Source: Planctomycetota bacterium
Lineage (GTDB): Bacteria; Planctomycetota; Uabimicrobiia; Uabimicrobiales; JABWCH01
Length of the DNA: 36,126 bases
NCBI GenBank assembly: GCA_020057085.1
Contig: JAGVGO010000118.1
Location: 1-36,126 of the forward strand
Reading direction: 5' to 3'
Shown here: positions 1 to 7,082 of the stretch, in pieces
How the letters are laid out: each line of letters opens with the position of its first letter
Position numbering within the stretch: position 1 is the stretch's first letter
Notes under the pieces: generated by a model
What the model saw: only the letters and a program-made list of their open reading frames with translations
What the model was told of the DNA's origin: nothing
Databases searched by the model: none
Position numbers and translations under genes: made by a program

Positions 1-321
1 GCCTCGCTTGCCGTGGCGCGACTTCTGGTATTCGCGGATGGCCAAAGACAGGCGCATGGCGGCATTTTTAGCGACCGAGGAGTAGAGCGATTTGACAAAG
101 CCATGCTGCTCTTTGATGCCAGGGATGAGGTTGCGTAGTCCGCGTTGGCTGTAAAGTGTCTTGCCGACAGAGGCATCCTGACTTTTGACAAACTCCTGGC
201 GCAACAGATTGGCCTGTTCCAGCAGATGGTTGTACAGCCAGTTGGCGATCCGCGACTGACTATCGAGTATCGCCGCTGTCCTCTCATCCACGTCCAGCCT
301 AAGTTTTACCGCCGATCTCAC
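1..321 (-). CDS. tnpB: TnpB-like RNA-guided nuclease / IS605 OrfB, N-terminal part (runs off left edge)
   Basis: An open frame on the minus strand starts at GTG (321) and runs without a stop to base 1, giving 107 residues. A perfect AGGAGG Shine-Dalgarno lies at 328-333, six bases before the GTG. The protein begins MRSAVKLRLDVDERT and contains SRIANWLYNHLLEQAN, LYSQRGLRNLIPGIKEQHGF, SSVAKNAAMRLSLAI and YQKSRHGKRG. These are typical of the N-terminal segment of IS200/IS605 OrfB (TnpB) proteins, ancestors of Cas12 that cut DNA guided by an RNA made from the element's right end. The RuvC catalytic residues and the guide-RNA end lie outside the window, so activity cannot be judged. No TnpA is visible. 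Non-ATG start and the edge make it easy to miss. Confidence 0.85.
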   Translation of the reverse strand, partial: MRSAVKLRLDVDERTAAILDSQSRIANWLYNHLLEQANLLRQEFVKSQDASVGKTLYSQRGLRNLIPGIKEQHGFVKSLYSSVAKNAAMRLSLAIREYQKSRHGKRG

Positions 322-362
322 GTGCTGCCTCCTGCAAATGCTTCATCACTTCTTTATTTTTG

Positions 363-382
363 TGGCTTCGACTGCCATATAA
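363..382 (-). mobile_element. Candidate left end of the TnpB element (hairpin next to TTAT)
   Basis: Upstream of tnpB, read on the minus strand, TTAT (382-379) is followed after one base by a small stem-loop, TGGC/GCCA (377-374 with 366-363, 7-nt loop). IS200/IS605-type elements insert 3' of a short TTAY-like target and carry subterminal hairpins, and the distance to the tnpB start (about 60 bp) fits a left end. The helicase remnant begins right outside it. This is a positional inference; no second copy is available to prove the boundary. Confidence 0.35.
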
Positions 383-668
383 CCGCCTTGCACAGGTAGA
401 CAGTGCCAGCAAAGGCAGCCGGGCCGATGCCATACAGCGATTTGCGCCGTATTACAACGGCATGTCTTCGGCGGCTCTTGCTGAACAAGGCCGAGCGCCG
501 ATCCGCGTCCTCATCTCCACCGATGTCCTCTCCGAAGGCTTGAACCTACAGGACGCCACGCGCATGATCAACTACGACATCCACTGGAATCCGGTGCGCC
601 TGATGCAACGCATCGGTCGAGTGGATCGGCGCATGAATCCGGAGATCGAAAAACGGCTCATCGCCACA
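383..668 (+). pseudogene. Remnant of a SNF2-like helicase (C-terminal helicase domain)
   Basis: The plus-strand frame encodes about 95 residues typical of the helicase C-terminal domain of SNF2-related ATPases: RADAIQRFAPYYNG, IRVLISTDVLSEGLNLQDA (motif V region), INYDIHWNPVRLMQRIGRVD (motif VI with its arginine finger) and RRMNPEIEKRLIA. The N-terminal DEAD domain and everything after EKRLIA are missing. The left break coincides with the presumed TnpB element end; at the right the frame runs into unrelated AT-rich DNA near 668. Related full-length helicases are common in phage-defence and DNA-modification loci, but a fragment this short cannot function. It is a scar of an older island gene. 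Confidence 0.85.
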
Positions 669-706
669 CTGTTATTTTTGTATGGACATGCTCCAAAGAT
701 AATGTT

Positions 707-744
707 AATATCAAAAATAAATGTATATTGTTATTTTTGATATT
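707..744. promoter_or_regulatory. Perfect 14-bp inverted repeat upstream of the AAA ATPase
   Basis: AATATCAAAAATAA at 707-720 is the exact reverse complement of TTATTTTTGATATT at 731-744, with a 10-bp spacer. A further half-copy, GTTATTTTTG, lies at 671-680. The right arm ends just before the ATPase Shine-Dalgarno (GGAG, 747-750). It may be an operator for autoregulation, a hairpin affecting translation, or the terminus of the unit that brought the ATPase gene into the helicase. Confidence 0.6.
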
Positions 745-756
745 TCGGAGACAGGT

Positions 757-1896
757 ATGAATCCATTTATTACCGGCTTTCCTGCGACTCCCAACGTGTT
801 TGTGGGGCGTGCCAGAGAAATAGAGTTTTTTCAGAAAGCTCTTGAACAGACGTGTACATCCAAGCCAGCTACGCCACAAAATACAGCAATCACAGGCGGG
901 TGGGGGATCGGTAAGACATCCTTGCTCAATAAGTGTCTGGCAATGGCTACGAATGCGCAGTGTCTGGTGGTGAAGACGACTTTAAGCCCTGAAAAATGTA
1001 AGAGTATGGAAGAATTCGCTATAAACACCATAGATGCGTTGCACCAAGCTATCTGGAAGCACGAAGAGATTTCCGCGAAAATAAAAAACCAGTTCTCGCA
1101 TTGGAAAATTGACGGGTTTCAACTCTTAGGAGTGCAAATTAAAAATAAGAAAGAAAATAGCAGTACGGCTTCCACCATCTTAACCAGAAAAATAGTGGAG
1201 TTCTGGGAATATTTGCGGAATACAGTGCCGGCCATTGTTTTGGCTTACGATGATTTGCAATATTTATCTCGATTTTGCCCGAATGGGCTTTACGATTTGC
1301 GAGCTATCTTCCAAGATACACGGGAAGCTGGTGTGCGAGCTATGCTCATGATTACGGGCGATACCTCTCTGTTCGCCAATATCAGAGGCATCAGCGAACC
1401 TTTGCTGCGTTTTTTTGAACAGATACAATTAGGACCATTTTGCGAACAAGAAGCCATAGAAGCTTTGCATCTGCCGTTAAAAATACACCAACTGAAATTG
1501 GTCTTCGAGAAAAAAGTAATGGATACTCTCTTTGAGAAAACGCAAAAACATCCGTATTTTCTCAATTTTCTGGCGCACGATTTGTTCGAGTATAAAAGCA
1601 GCGGTAGGGTTACGTTGCCTTTGTTCCAACGCGTTTTCCGAAACATTCTGGAGCATCTTGCGGCGGTCAGATTTTTGAATGATATTGCTATTACCAGTGA
1701 AACAGAACGAGAGTTGCTGTATAATTTTTGTCAAAAAGAAACCTTAAGCAGTAAAGATGTTGAACATTTTACCAATCCTGGCTTACTTTTTAAAAGGCTC
1801 GAAGAAAAAAGTTTGCTGATCAAAATCAGAAGAGGTTACTATCAAATTTATCATCCTTTATTTCGTGAATATCTCTTGTCAACAGGGCGTATCTAA
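757..1896 (+). CDS. AAA+ family ATPase, stand-alone
   Basis: A 379-residue protein. Start ATG 757 is chosen over the upstream 721 because GGAG precedes it at proper spacing and because the NPFITGFP...VFVGRAREIEFF opening matches the N-terminus of this ATPase type. Walker A is GGWGIGKT (about residues 47-54). Walker B is VLAYDDLQYL (D165/D166), followed by a sensor-like MITGD segment. The C-terminal third (from about 280) looks like a winged-helix (RGYYQIYHPLFREYLL). Architecture resembles ORC/archaeal-ATPase-type STAND proteins, many of which are mobile or defence-linked; no partner effector gene adjoins it. The gene is more AT-rich than the core genes to the right and interrupts a helicase remnant, so acquisition by transfer is likely. 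Function unknown. Confidence 0.8.
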   Translation: MNPFITGFPATPNVFVGRAREIEFFQKALEQTCTSKPATPQNTAITGGWGIGKTSLLNKCLAMATNAQCLVVKTTLSPEKCKSMEEFAINTIDALHQAIWKHEEISAKIKNQFSHWKIDGFQLLGVQIKNKKENSSTASTILTRKIVEFWEYLRNTVPAIVLAYDDLQYLSRFCPNGLYDLRAIFQDTREAGVRAMLMITGDTSLFANIRGISEPLLRFFEQIQLGPFCEQEAIEALHLPLKIHQLKLVFEKKVMDTLFEKTQKHPYFLNFLAHDLFEYKSSGRVTLPLFQRVFRNILEHLAAVRFLNDIAITSETERELLYNFCQKETLSSKDVEHFTNPGLLFKRLEEKSLLIKIRRGYYQIYHPLFREYLLSTGRI

Positions 1897-2020
1897 CAAT
1901 TCGGGGGGATGGTTGCCGTGCACCTTCAGGGCGTGGGTCTGGTGAATGCCATTTACCCAGGGCTTGCCGCAGGCAGAGCCTGCTATCGCCCTGGGCTATA
2001 ACAATTCGCGCCGTTGGCGC
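1894..2020. repeat. Hairpin-rich dispersed repeat block
   Basis: This block starts and ends near a 10-bp direct repeat TAACAATTCG (1894-1903 and 1999-2008). Inside is a nested cruciform: CCCAGGGC (1956-1963) pairs with GCCCTGGG (1988-1995), and GCAGGC (1969-1974) with GCCTGC (1978-1983). It is followed by GGGCTATAA and a second hairpin GCGCC-GTT-GGCGC (2008-2020). A shorter version occurs at 30776-30820 in the opposite orientation. No convincing coding potential. Confidence 0.6.
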
Positions 2021-2052
2021 TGAATCAAAAAACCTTGCTAGGCAGGATTATG

Positions 2053-2100
2053 GGATAGGCTATCCTGGCAATCCTGACATCCTTCCGCTCATCGTGGTTC
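2053..2100. repeat. 48-bp direct repeat, copy A (left of toxin-antitoxin)
   Basis: These 48 bp match 2737-2784 at 46 positions. Both contain the palindrome GGATAG-G-CTATCC. In this copy the palindrome is extended by an outer pair CAGGATT/AATCCTG. The two copies bracket the toxin-antitoxin cassette. Confidence 0.85.
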
Positions 2101-2113
2101 TGACTAGCCGCGT

Positions 2114-2142
2114 TTGCAACTCCCGGTAAACGGGTGTATACT
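2114..2142 (+). promoter_or_regulatory. Promoter of the toxin-antitoxin operon with candidate operator
   Basis: TTGCAA (2114-2119), a 17-bp spacer and TATACT (2137-2142) form a sigma-70-like promoter 39 bp upstream of the antitoxin start. The spacer contains the dyad CCCG-GTAAA-CGGG (2122-2134). That is a natural operator position for antitoxin-mediated autorepression, which is usual for such modules. Confidence 0.6.
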
Positions 2143-2180
2143 TGGGAAAAAGAGTATTGAGTTTGAGAAAGGCAGGTTGC

Positions 2181-2396
2181 ATGAGTACCAAAGAATTAAT
2201 CTTCAAAGAGATTGAGCAAATCCCGGAGCCATATCTGGAAACTGTGTTGAAGATGGTGCAGAACTTCAGACAGCATAAGGTGAGAATGTTTAAAGGGCGG
2301 CCCATATTGCGCAAAGAAGATATCAATGAAAAGACCTGGCCGTACCCACCGGAGCCGGATGGTGAAGAAATTTGGAGGGAGCTCAATCAGGAATGA
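2181..2396 (+). CDS. Antitoxin of a PemK/MazF-type module
   Basis: A 71-residue acidic protein, MSTKELIFKEIEQIPEPYLE onward. The start at 2181 is chosen because AAAGGCAGG precedes it; a longer frame from 2142 would begin within the -10 region. The N-terminal helix (KELIFKEIEQIPEPYLETVLKMV) resembles DUF2281-like antitoxins. The C-terminal half is extended and charged (EDINEKTWPYPPEPDGEEIWRE), as expected for a toxin-binding tail. It overlaps the next gene by ATGA, the classic translational coupling of antitoxin-toxin pairs. The family assignment of the antitoxin alone is weak; the pairing supports it. Confidence 0.75.
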   Translation: MSTKELIFKEIEQIPEPYLETVLKMVQNFRQHKVRMFKGRPILRKEDINEKTWPYPPEPDGEEIWRELNQE

Positions 2397-2722
2397 ACCC
2401 TCAACCCAAAGATATCTACATAATGCAGGTAACGGTGGGCTATAGCACCTATCCACGTCCATGTGTGATTATTGAGGTAATAGGAGATTTGGTAACTGTC
2501 GTCCCTCTCTCTTCTGCTTTAGACTTATACAATCCTGTAACCGATTTTATGATTGAAAATACCCATCCTGACTTTATTGCTACCGGTTTGCAGCGAACTT
2601 CGTATGTCTCAGGGCAATACTCTTTCGCTGTCCCGGCAGCCGATCTCAGTAAAAAGAGGAGAGGTTGTCTCAGTGGAGAATTGGGCAAAGCATTTGACGA
2701 ATGGATGGAAGACATAGCATGA
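2393..2722 (+). CDS. PemK/MazF-family endoribonuclease toxin
   Basis: A 109-residue protein starting in the ATGA overlap with the antitoxin (ATG 2393). It shows the family's early strand pattern, KDIYIMQVTVGYSTYPRPCVIIEV, then VTVVPLSSA, and a late segment TSYVSGQYSFAVPAADLSKKRRGCLSGEL. In PemK/MazF toxins this is the compact beta-barrel that cleaves mRNA. The usual length is 105-120 residues, so it looks intact. It contains the RP..II core that normally replaces the MazF 'RPvlVis' motif. The cassette lies between 48-bp repeats, suggesting it moves or is lost as a unit. Confidence 0.8.
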   Translation: MNPQPKDIYIMQVTVGYSTYPRPCVIIEVIGDLVTVVPLSSALDLYNPVTDFMIENTHPDFIATGLQRTSYVSGQYSFAVPAADLSKKRRGCLSGELGKAFDEWMEDIA

Positions 2723-2736
2723 GAAACAACGCACTA

Positions 2737-2784
2737 GGATAGGCTATCCTGGCCATCCTGACATCCTTCCACTCATCGTGGTTC
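2737..2784. repeat. 48-bp direct repeat, copy B (right of toxin-antitoxin)
   Basis: This copy differs from 2053-2100 at two positions and lies 684 bp away. It keeps the core palindrome GGATAG-G-CTATCC but lacks the outer CAGGATT arm. It begins 14 bp after the toxin stop codon. Confidence 0.85.
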
Positions 2785-2842
2785 AGATGGTTGGGCAATG
2801 TTCTGGAAAATTGATGTGATCGGTGAAATATGAAGGTAGCAC

Positions 2843-4966
2843 ATGGGCACTGAAGATATCATCAAAATTTTTATTTTCTTGCTGGGCAGTACGCTGCAGA
2901 TTGCCACATTGATCTTGATGGCAAAACGCAAGGGCAACAAGAAACGCGAAATCATGTTCGCTTTTTTTACCTTCAGTGTATTTTGCTGGAGTTTCGGTAT
3001 TTTCACTTCTCTTTTCTGTGGCTATCTGTACCGCGAAGTGAACATCGTCGAGCAACATTTCGGCACAATCGCCATTTACAGTTTCCCTGTCATCTTCCCG
3101 CTTCTGGCGCATTCTCTTCTCAACTTCATCGCAAGCAAATACAATCAGCCACGCAAGATTATCAAATACCCTACGCTTCTGCTCATTTACCTGCCTACTC
3201 TGATGTTTATCCATCCCCTATCCAGATCGCTCAAGGAACCTTTCCCCATTCTCGAACGGCTGCAAAATTTTATCGCTTCCGATTCGCTGTTTCTCGTATG
3301 GCAGTTTGCCCTGCTTACCATAGCCTGGTACATGATTGTGCATCTGTGCCGTCAGGTGGAAGTGCCAGAAGAAAGACGTTCTCTCGGCATGGTTGGCTGG
3401 GGCATTACAGTACTGCTCACCATCTATTTTTTTACTTTCGTCCTGCAAGGTCGTTTTTTATACGCTGTTGGCCCTTATCTCGTGCTAGGCACCGAAGCAA
3501 TCACCTGTCTCATTCCACCACTCTTTGCCTACTATCTCTATTGCTATAACTACATGGAATATTTGCTCAAACGCAGTCTGATCTACTGTGTGCTGGGAAT
3601 TTTCGTCATCTCCTTTTACCTCTCTGTCATACGCCCTATGGGTGAAGCATGGGAAAAAAAGTTTCAGATCAACTTTCGTATGATAGAAGGTATTCTGGTG
3701 ATGGGACTTGTTTTTTTCTTCGACCCACTCAAAAAAAGTTTGCACGAACTGAGCAACCGTATTTTCTTCAGCGAACGGCAATACTATCGCACGGTGTTCA
3801 GCGAAATATCTACCGTCATCAATCAATCCAGCTACATGGATGTCACTACGTTGCTCACTTATGTCGCAAGCACCATCAGTCGTGCCATGAAAATACGCGA
3901 AGTGACGTTCATGTTCTTTAAGGGAGAGAAAGAAAACCGCAAGCTCGAGGAAACCACTGCCAACATTACATTGAGCGACCTGGGAAACATCGTGAGTCAC
4001 ATCGAAAAACGGCGGATGCAAGTTCTCAATATCTACGATTTGGGCGAAGACGATACGGAAGTGTTGCGAGAGATGAGAAAGATTCGCGTGTTTACCATCA
4101 TTCCCATCTACAACGAAGGCTCTTTGATCGGTCTCCTCAACCTGGGACGGCGCATCATCCGTCACCAATTGCTAGCCGAGGAAGAGGAAATGCTGCTCAT
4201 TCTCATCAACCAGATCGTTACTGCGCTGGAAAATACCAGACTGGCGCGTGAAAAATTTGCCATCGAGCGCAGGATGTACGAGAATGAAAAGTTGTCCTCT
4301 CTTGGCCGCCTGTCCGCCAGCATCGCGCACGAGGTGAAAAATCCGTTGTCCTCTATCAAGACCATCGCTCAGGTAATGAAAGAAGAGATATCATCAGATG
4401 ACCCAAACCATGAAGGGCTTACTTTGATTGTCGAAGAGGTGAACCGCCTGTCGCGTGTGGTCAAACAACTCTTGCTGTTTGCTCGTCCCTACAACCGCGC
4501 ACTGACGCGCGTGAATATGAGTGAGGTATTGCACAATGTGTTGTTGCTGCTGCGCCATGAAGCGGAGCGCAACAATGTGGTTATCAAAAATATGTTCGAG
4601 CAGGAATTGTGGCTGGTATCGGATCGTGATGCGTTAAGCGAAATTTTTTTCAACTTGCTCCACAACAGCATCCAGGCAATGCCGCAGGGCGGTGAGGTAA
4701 CAATCTGCTACGGTACGGAAGCCAACGAAGAAAAAGGCGAAGCTGCCACACTGAAAATCCGTGTGGCCGACACCGGCCCCGGTATCGCACCTGCCGACCG
4801 CGACAAAATTTTCGCGCCCTTCTATACCACCAAGCAGACCGGCACCGGACTTGGTTTAGCGATTGTCCGGGACAGGGTGCAAAAGCTGAACGGTAAAATC
4901 ATCCTTGCCGACGATTACCCGGGGGCGGTATTCGAAATCTTTTTTCCCATGCCGTCAGGGGCATAG
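2843..4966 (+). CDS. Membrane sensor histidine kinase (multi-TM, GAF, HisKA, HATPase)
   Basis: A 707-residue protein. Residues 1-300 hold about eight hydrophobic segments, for example IFIFLLGSTLQIATLILMA and LIYCVLGIFVISFYLSVI. A cytosolic GAF-like region (about 315-470) follows. The H-box is SIAHEVKNPLSSIKT with H496. The ATP-binding domain has an N-box (NLLHNSIQAM), DTGPGI, FYTTK and GTGLGLAIV. It autophosphorylates on the histidine and passes phosphate to a response regulator, but none is encoded next to it. The layout resembles PrsK-type kinases of PEP-CTERM systems; no exosortase or PrsR is visible, so I do not use that name. Start ATG 2843 follows AAGG. It converges with ptsI, leaving only 21 bp. 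Confidence 0.9.
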   Translation: MGTEDIIKIFIFLLGSTLQIATLILMAKRKGNKKREIMFAFFTFSVFCWSFGIFTSLFCGYLYREVNIVEQHFGTIAIYSFPVIFPLLAHSLLNFIASKYNQPRKIIKYPTLLLIYLPTLMFIHPLSRSLKEPFPILERLQNFIASDSLFLVWQFALLTIAWYMIVHLCRQVEVPEERRSLGMVGWGITVLLTIYFFTFVLQGRFLYAVGPYLVLGTEAITCLIPPLFAYYLYCYNYMEYLLKRSLIYCVLGIFVISFYLSVIRPMGEAWEKKFQINFRMIEGILVMGLVFFFDPLKKSLHELSNRIFFSERQYYRTVFSEISTVINQSSYMDVTTLLTYVASTISRAMKIREVTFMFFKGEKENRKLEETTANITLSDLGNIVSHIEKRRMQVLNIYDLGEDDTEVLREMRKIRVFTIIPIYNEGSLIGLLNLGRRIIRHQLLAEEEEMLLILINQIVTALENTRLAREKFAIERRMYENEKLSSLGRLSASIAHEVKNPLSSIKTIAQVMKEEISSDDPNHEGLTLIVEEVNRLSRVVKQLLLFARPYNRALTRVNMSEVLHNVLLLLRHEAERNNVVIKNMFEQELWLVSDRDALSEIFFNLLHNSIQAMPQGGEVTICYGTEANEEKGEAATLKIRVADTGPGIAPADRDKIFAPFYTTKQTGTGLGLAIVRDRVQKLNGKIILADDYPGAVFEIFFPMPSGA

Positions 4967-4987
4967 AATAAGCCGGGACGATAGTCC

Positions 4988-6706
4988 TTACCTGAGAGCC
5001 ACCACCTCTTCGTTCAGGTATTCGAGCGCCGCCTCATGTGTCTGGCAGGCAAGCACGCGGCGTGCCACCTCGGCTGCGTGGTATCTGGTGAAGCGACGGA
5101 TCACATCCTTGATTTCCGGGATCATAGCCGGCGACATGCTGAATTCTCGCAACCCAAGCCCCACCATCGGGATGAGATAACAAATCTCGCTCGACATCTC
5201 GCCACACACACACACCTTGACATGGTTGGCTCGCGCCACCTCCACCACCCGCTGCATCAGGCGGAAAATGGCCGGATGTCCAGGTTTGTAGAGATGCGCC
5301 ACTCGCTCGTTAATGCGGTCAACCGCTAGAGTGTATTGGATGAGGTCATTGGTGCCGATGGAAAAGAAGTTCACTTCCCGCGCCAGAATGTCGCAAATAA
5401 TCGCCGCCGAGGGAATTTCGATCATGATACCTACTTTGATGTTGTGGTTGAAGGGAATGTTCTCTCGCGCCAATTCGGCTTTCACTTCGGCGAGTATAGC
5501 TTTAGCCTGCAGCACCTCTTCCAGAGAGGAAATCATGGGAAACATGACATCAATATCACCAAGCGCCGACGCACGTAGAATGGCGCGTAACTGGGCGCGA
5601 AACACATCCATTTTTTCAAAGCAAAGGCGGATCGAGCGGCAGCCGAGAAACGGATTTTGCTCGTTAAGTTCCTCGCCGCCCATTTTATCCGCACCCAGAT
5701 CGAAAGTACGAATCACCAGCTTGTGTCCCTGCAGATCGCTGATCGCCTGGCGGTAAATCTCGAACTGCACCTCTTCCCTGGGATCAGGGTGGGAAACATA
5801 GATGAATTCGGTGCGGTAAAGCCCGATACCAGCGGCACCATTGTCAATGGCGATCTTCACTTCGGTGTGGTCTTCGATGTTGGCACGTAAGGTGATACTG
5901 AATCCGTCTACGGTTTCGGTCGGCAAATGGCGGAGGCGGAAGATCTTTGTTTTGCGTACCGTCTGCTGGTGCTGGATTTCGCTGTAATGTGACAGAGTCG
6001 CCGTATCCGGCTGGATGATGAGAGAACCTTCGAAGCCGTCAACGATCACCGTGTCGCCACTACAGACATCCGTGGAGCAATTGCCGAGTGCCACTACTGC
6101 AGGGATGCCACGGGTACGCGCCACGATGGCAGTGTGGGAAGTGCGCCCGCCGCGGTCAATGGCAAAACCGAGAACTGTGTCGAGTGGCAGGAGAGCCGTT
6201 TGTGAAGGGGTAAGATCGCGGGCAATGAGAATCACCGGTTTTTGCTGGCTTGGTATGTCCTCTGGCTGTCCGCCCAAAAGATGTCGCAGCAGCCGGTGTT
6301 CGATGTCTTCCAGATCACTCAACATGCGACTGGCATATTCGTTTTTCAACACCTTGAGCTTGCGCCGATGCCACCACATCACATTATAGACCGCGTATTC
6401 GGCGGTGTAAAACGAATTTTCGATACGGTCCATCACCTCGTGTTCGATGCTTGCGTCTTCGATGATGAGGCGATGCCCCTGGAAAATGACGGAGATGTCT
6501 TTGCTGTGGGCAGTGGATTGTTCGATGGCTGCCAATTCGTCAATGGCACTCTGTATGGCATGGCGATAGCGGTCTTTTTCGGTTTGGATGGCGGCAGGCT
6601 CCTGCGGGATGAATCTTTTGAGGATACGATAGGCTTTGGAGGTGAGAACAAAAGCTTCGCCAATGGCAATACCGCCAAACACGGGAATGCCCTTTTTGGT
6701 TTCCAT
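4988..6706 (-). CDS. ptsI: PTS enzyme I (phosphoenolpyruvate-protein phosphotransferase)
   Basis: This 572-residue protein transfers phosphate from PEP to HPr. The phospho-acceptor motif GGRTSHTAIVARTRGIPAV has H191. The PEP-binding barrel includes RTEFIY, IRTFDLGADK, GCRSIRLC, MFPMISSLEE, IEIPSAA, FSIGTNDLIQYTLAVDR and the C-terminal CVCGEMSS active-site cysteine region. Length matches the family (about 570). I start at ATG 6706, preceded by AGGA, rather than the in-frame TTG at 6721. It lies 17 bp downstream of ptsH in one transcript with hpf. No sugar-specific EIIB/EIIC is present in the window, so a regulatory PTS is likely. Confidence 0.95.
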   Translation of the reverse strand: METKKGIPVFGGIAIGEAFVLTSKAYRILKRFIPQEPAAIQTEKDRYRHAIQSAIDELAAIEQSTAHSKDISVIFQGHRLIIEDASIEHEVMDRIENSFYTAEYAVYNVMWWHRRKLKVLKNEYASRMLSDLEDIEHRLLRHLLGGQPEDIPSQQKPVILIARDLTPSQTALLPLDTVLGFAIDRGGRTSHTAIVARTRGIPAVVALGNCSTDVCSGDTVIVDGFEGSLIIQPDTATLSHYSEIQHQQTVRKTKIFRLRHLPTETVDGFSITLRANIEDHTEVKIAIDNGAAGIGLYRTEFIYVSHPDPREEVQFEIYRQAISDLQGHKLVIRTFDLGADKMGGEELNEQNPFLGCRSIRLCFEKMDVFRAQLRAILRASALGDIDVMFPMISSLEEVLQAKAILAEVKAELARENIPFNHNIKVGIMIEIPSAAIICDILAREVNFFSIGTNDLIQYTLAVDRINERVAHLYKPGHPAIFRLMQRVVEVARANHVKVCVCGEMSSEICYLIPMVGLGLREFSMSPAMIPEIKDVIRRFTRYHAAEVARRVLACQTHEAALEYLNEEVVALR

Positions 6707-6723
6707 ATTGTTTCCTGTCAATG

Positions 6724-7014
6724 TCAGTAGGTGGTTTTCGGGATCGCTTCTTCGTCGCTGTATTCGCGAAAAAAACGCACCAGCGCATCCGTCGCTTCTA
6801 CTGCATCCCAGCCATCGGCAACTATCTTTATGCGATCGCCTAACGGGGCAAACAATGTGATGATCTGGATAACACTTTTGGCATCACAAGATTCGTTATC
6901 TTTAACAAGCCTCACCTGGCAGGAAAATTTACGCAACAATTTGGCAATATGCGTAGCCGGACGGATATGCAGTCCCAATACCCAATTGACCGTTACTTCC
7001 CGTATTATTTGCAT
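6724..7014 (-). CDS. ptsH: HPr phosphocarrier protein
   Basis: A 96-residue protein with the HPr hallmarks: GLHIRPATHIA carrying the phosphorylatable His16, and AKSVIQIITL with Ser47 at the regulatory-serine position. VADGWDAVEATDALVRFF is the C-terminal helix region. Start ATG 7014 gives the usual HPr N-terminus (MQIIREVTV); a longer GTG-initiated form from 7044 is possible. AAGGAG lies about 19 bases upstream of the ATG, which is far and leaves the start slightly open. It takes phosphate from EI, encoded immediately downstream. Ser47 suggests possible HPr-kinase control, though no hprK is in view. Confidence 0.92.
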   Translation of the reverse strand: MQIIREVTVNWVLGLHIRPATHIAKLLRKFSCQVRLVKDNESCDAKSVIQIITLFAPLGDRIKIVADGWDAVEATDALVRFFREYSDEEAIPKTTY

Positions 7015-7082
7015 AACAGCCCATGCGGGGCTGCTCCTTACCACCGCAAGCAGCAGCCGCCGAGTTTTACAGCGACTTATAT

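Noticed and set aside
145-399. A plus-strand 84-codon open frame over the first 400 bases
   Set aside because: It lies antisense to the TnpB start, whose protein sequence and Shine-Dalgarno are clear; the plus-strand translation has no family resemblance.
383-1896. A DISARM-like or other defence system made of the helicase and the AAA ATPase
   Set aside because: The helicase is only a fragment of about 95 residues and no methyltransferase or other partner gene is present, so there is no intact system.
2843-4966. Naming the sensor kinase PrsK of a PEP-CTERM/exosortase system
   Set aside because: The layout is similar, but no exosortase, PrsR regulator or PEP-CTERM protein is encoded in the window.
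5313-5756. Long plus-strand frames opposite ptsI
   Set aside because: They are shadow frames of a well-conserved gene, without ribosome sites or protein similarity.
6707-6721. Start of ptsI at TTG 6721
   Set aside because: ATG 6706 has an AGGA at proper distance and gives the usual EI N-terminus; the five extra residues include the Shine-Dalgarno itself.
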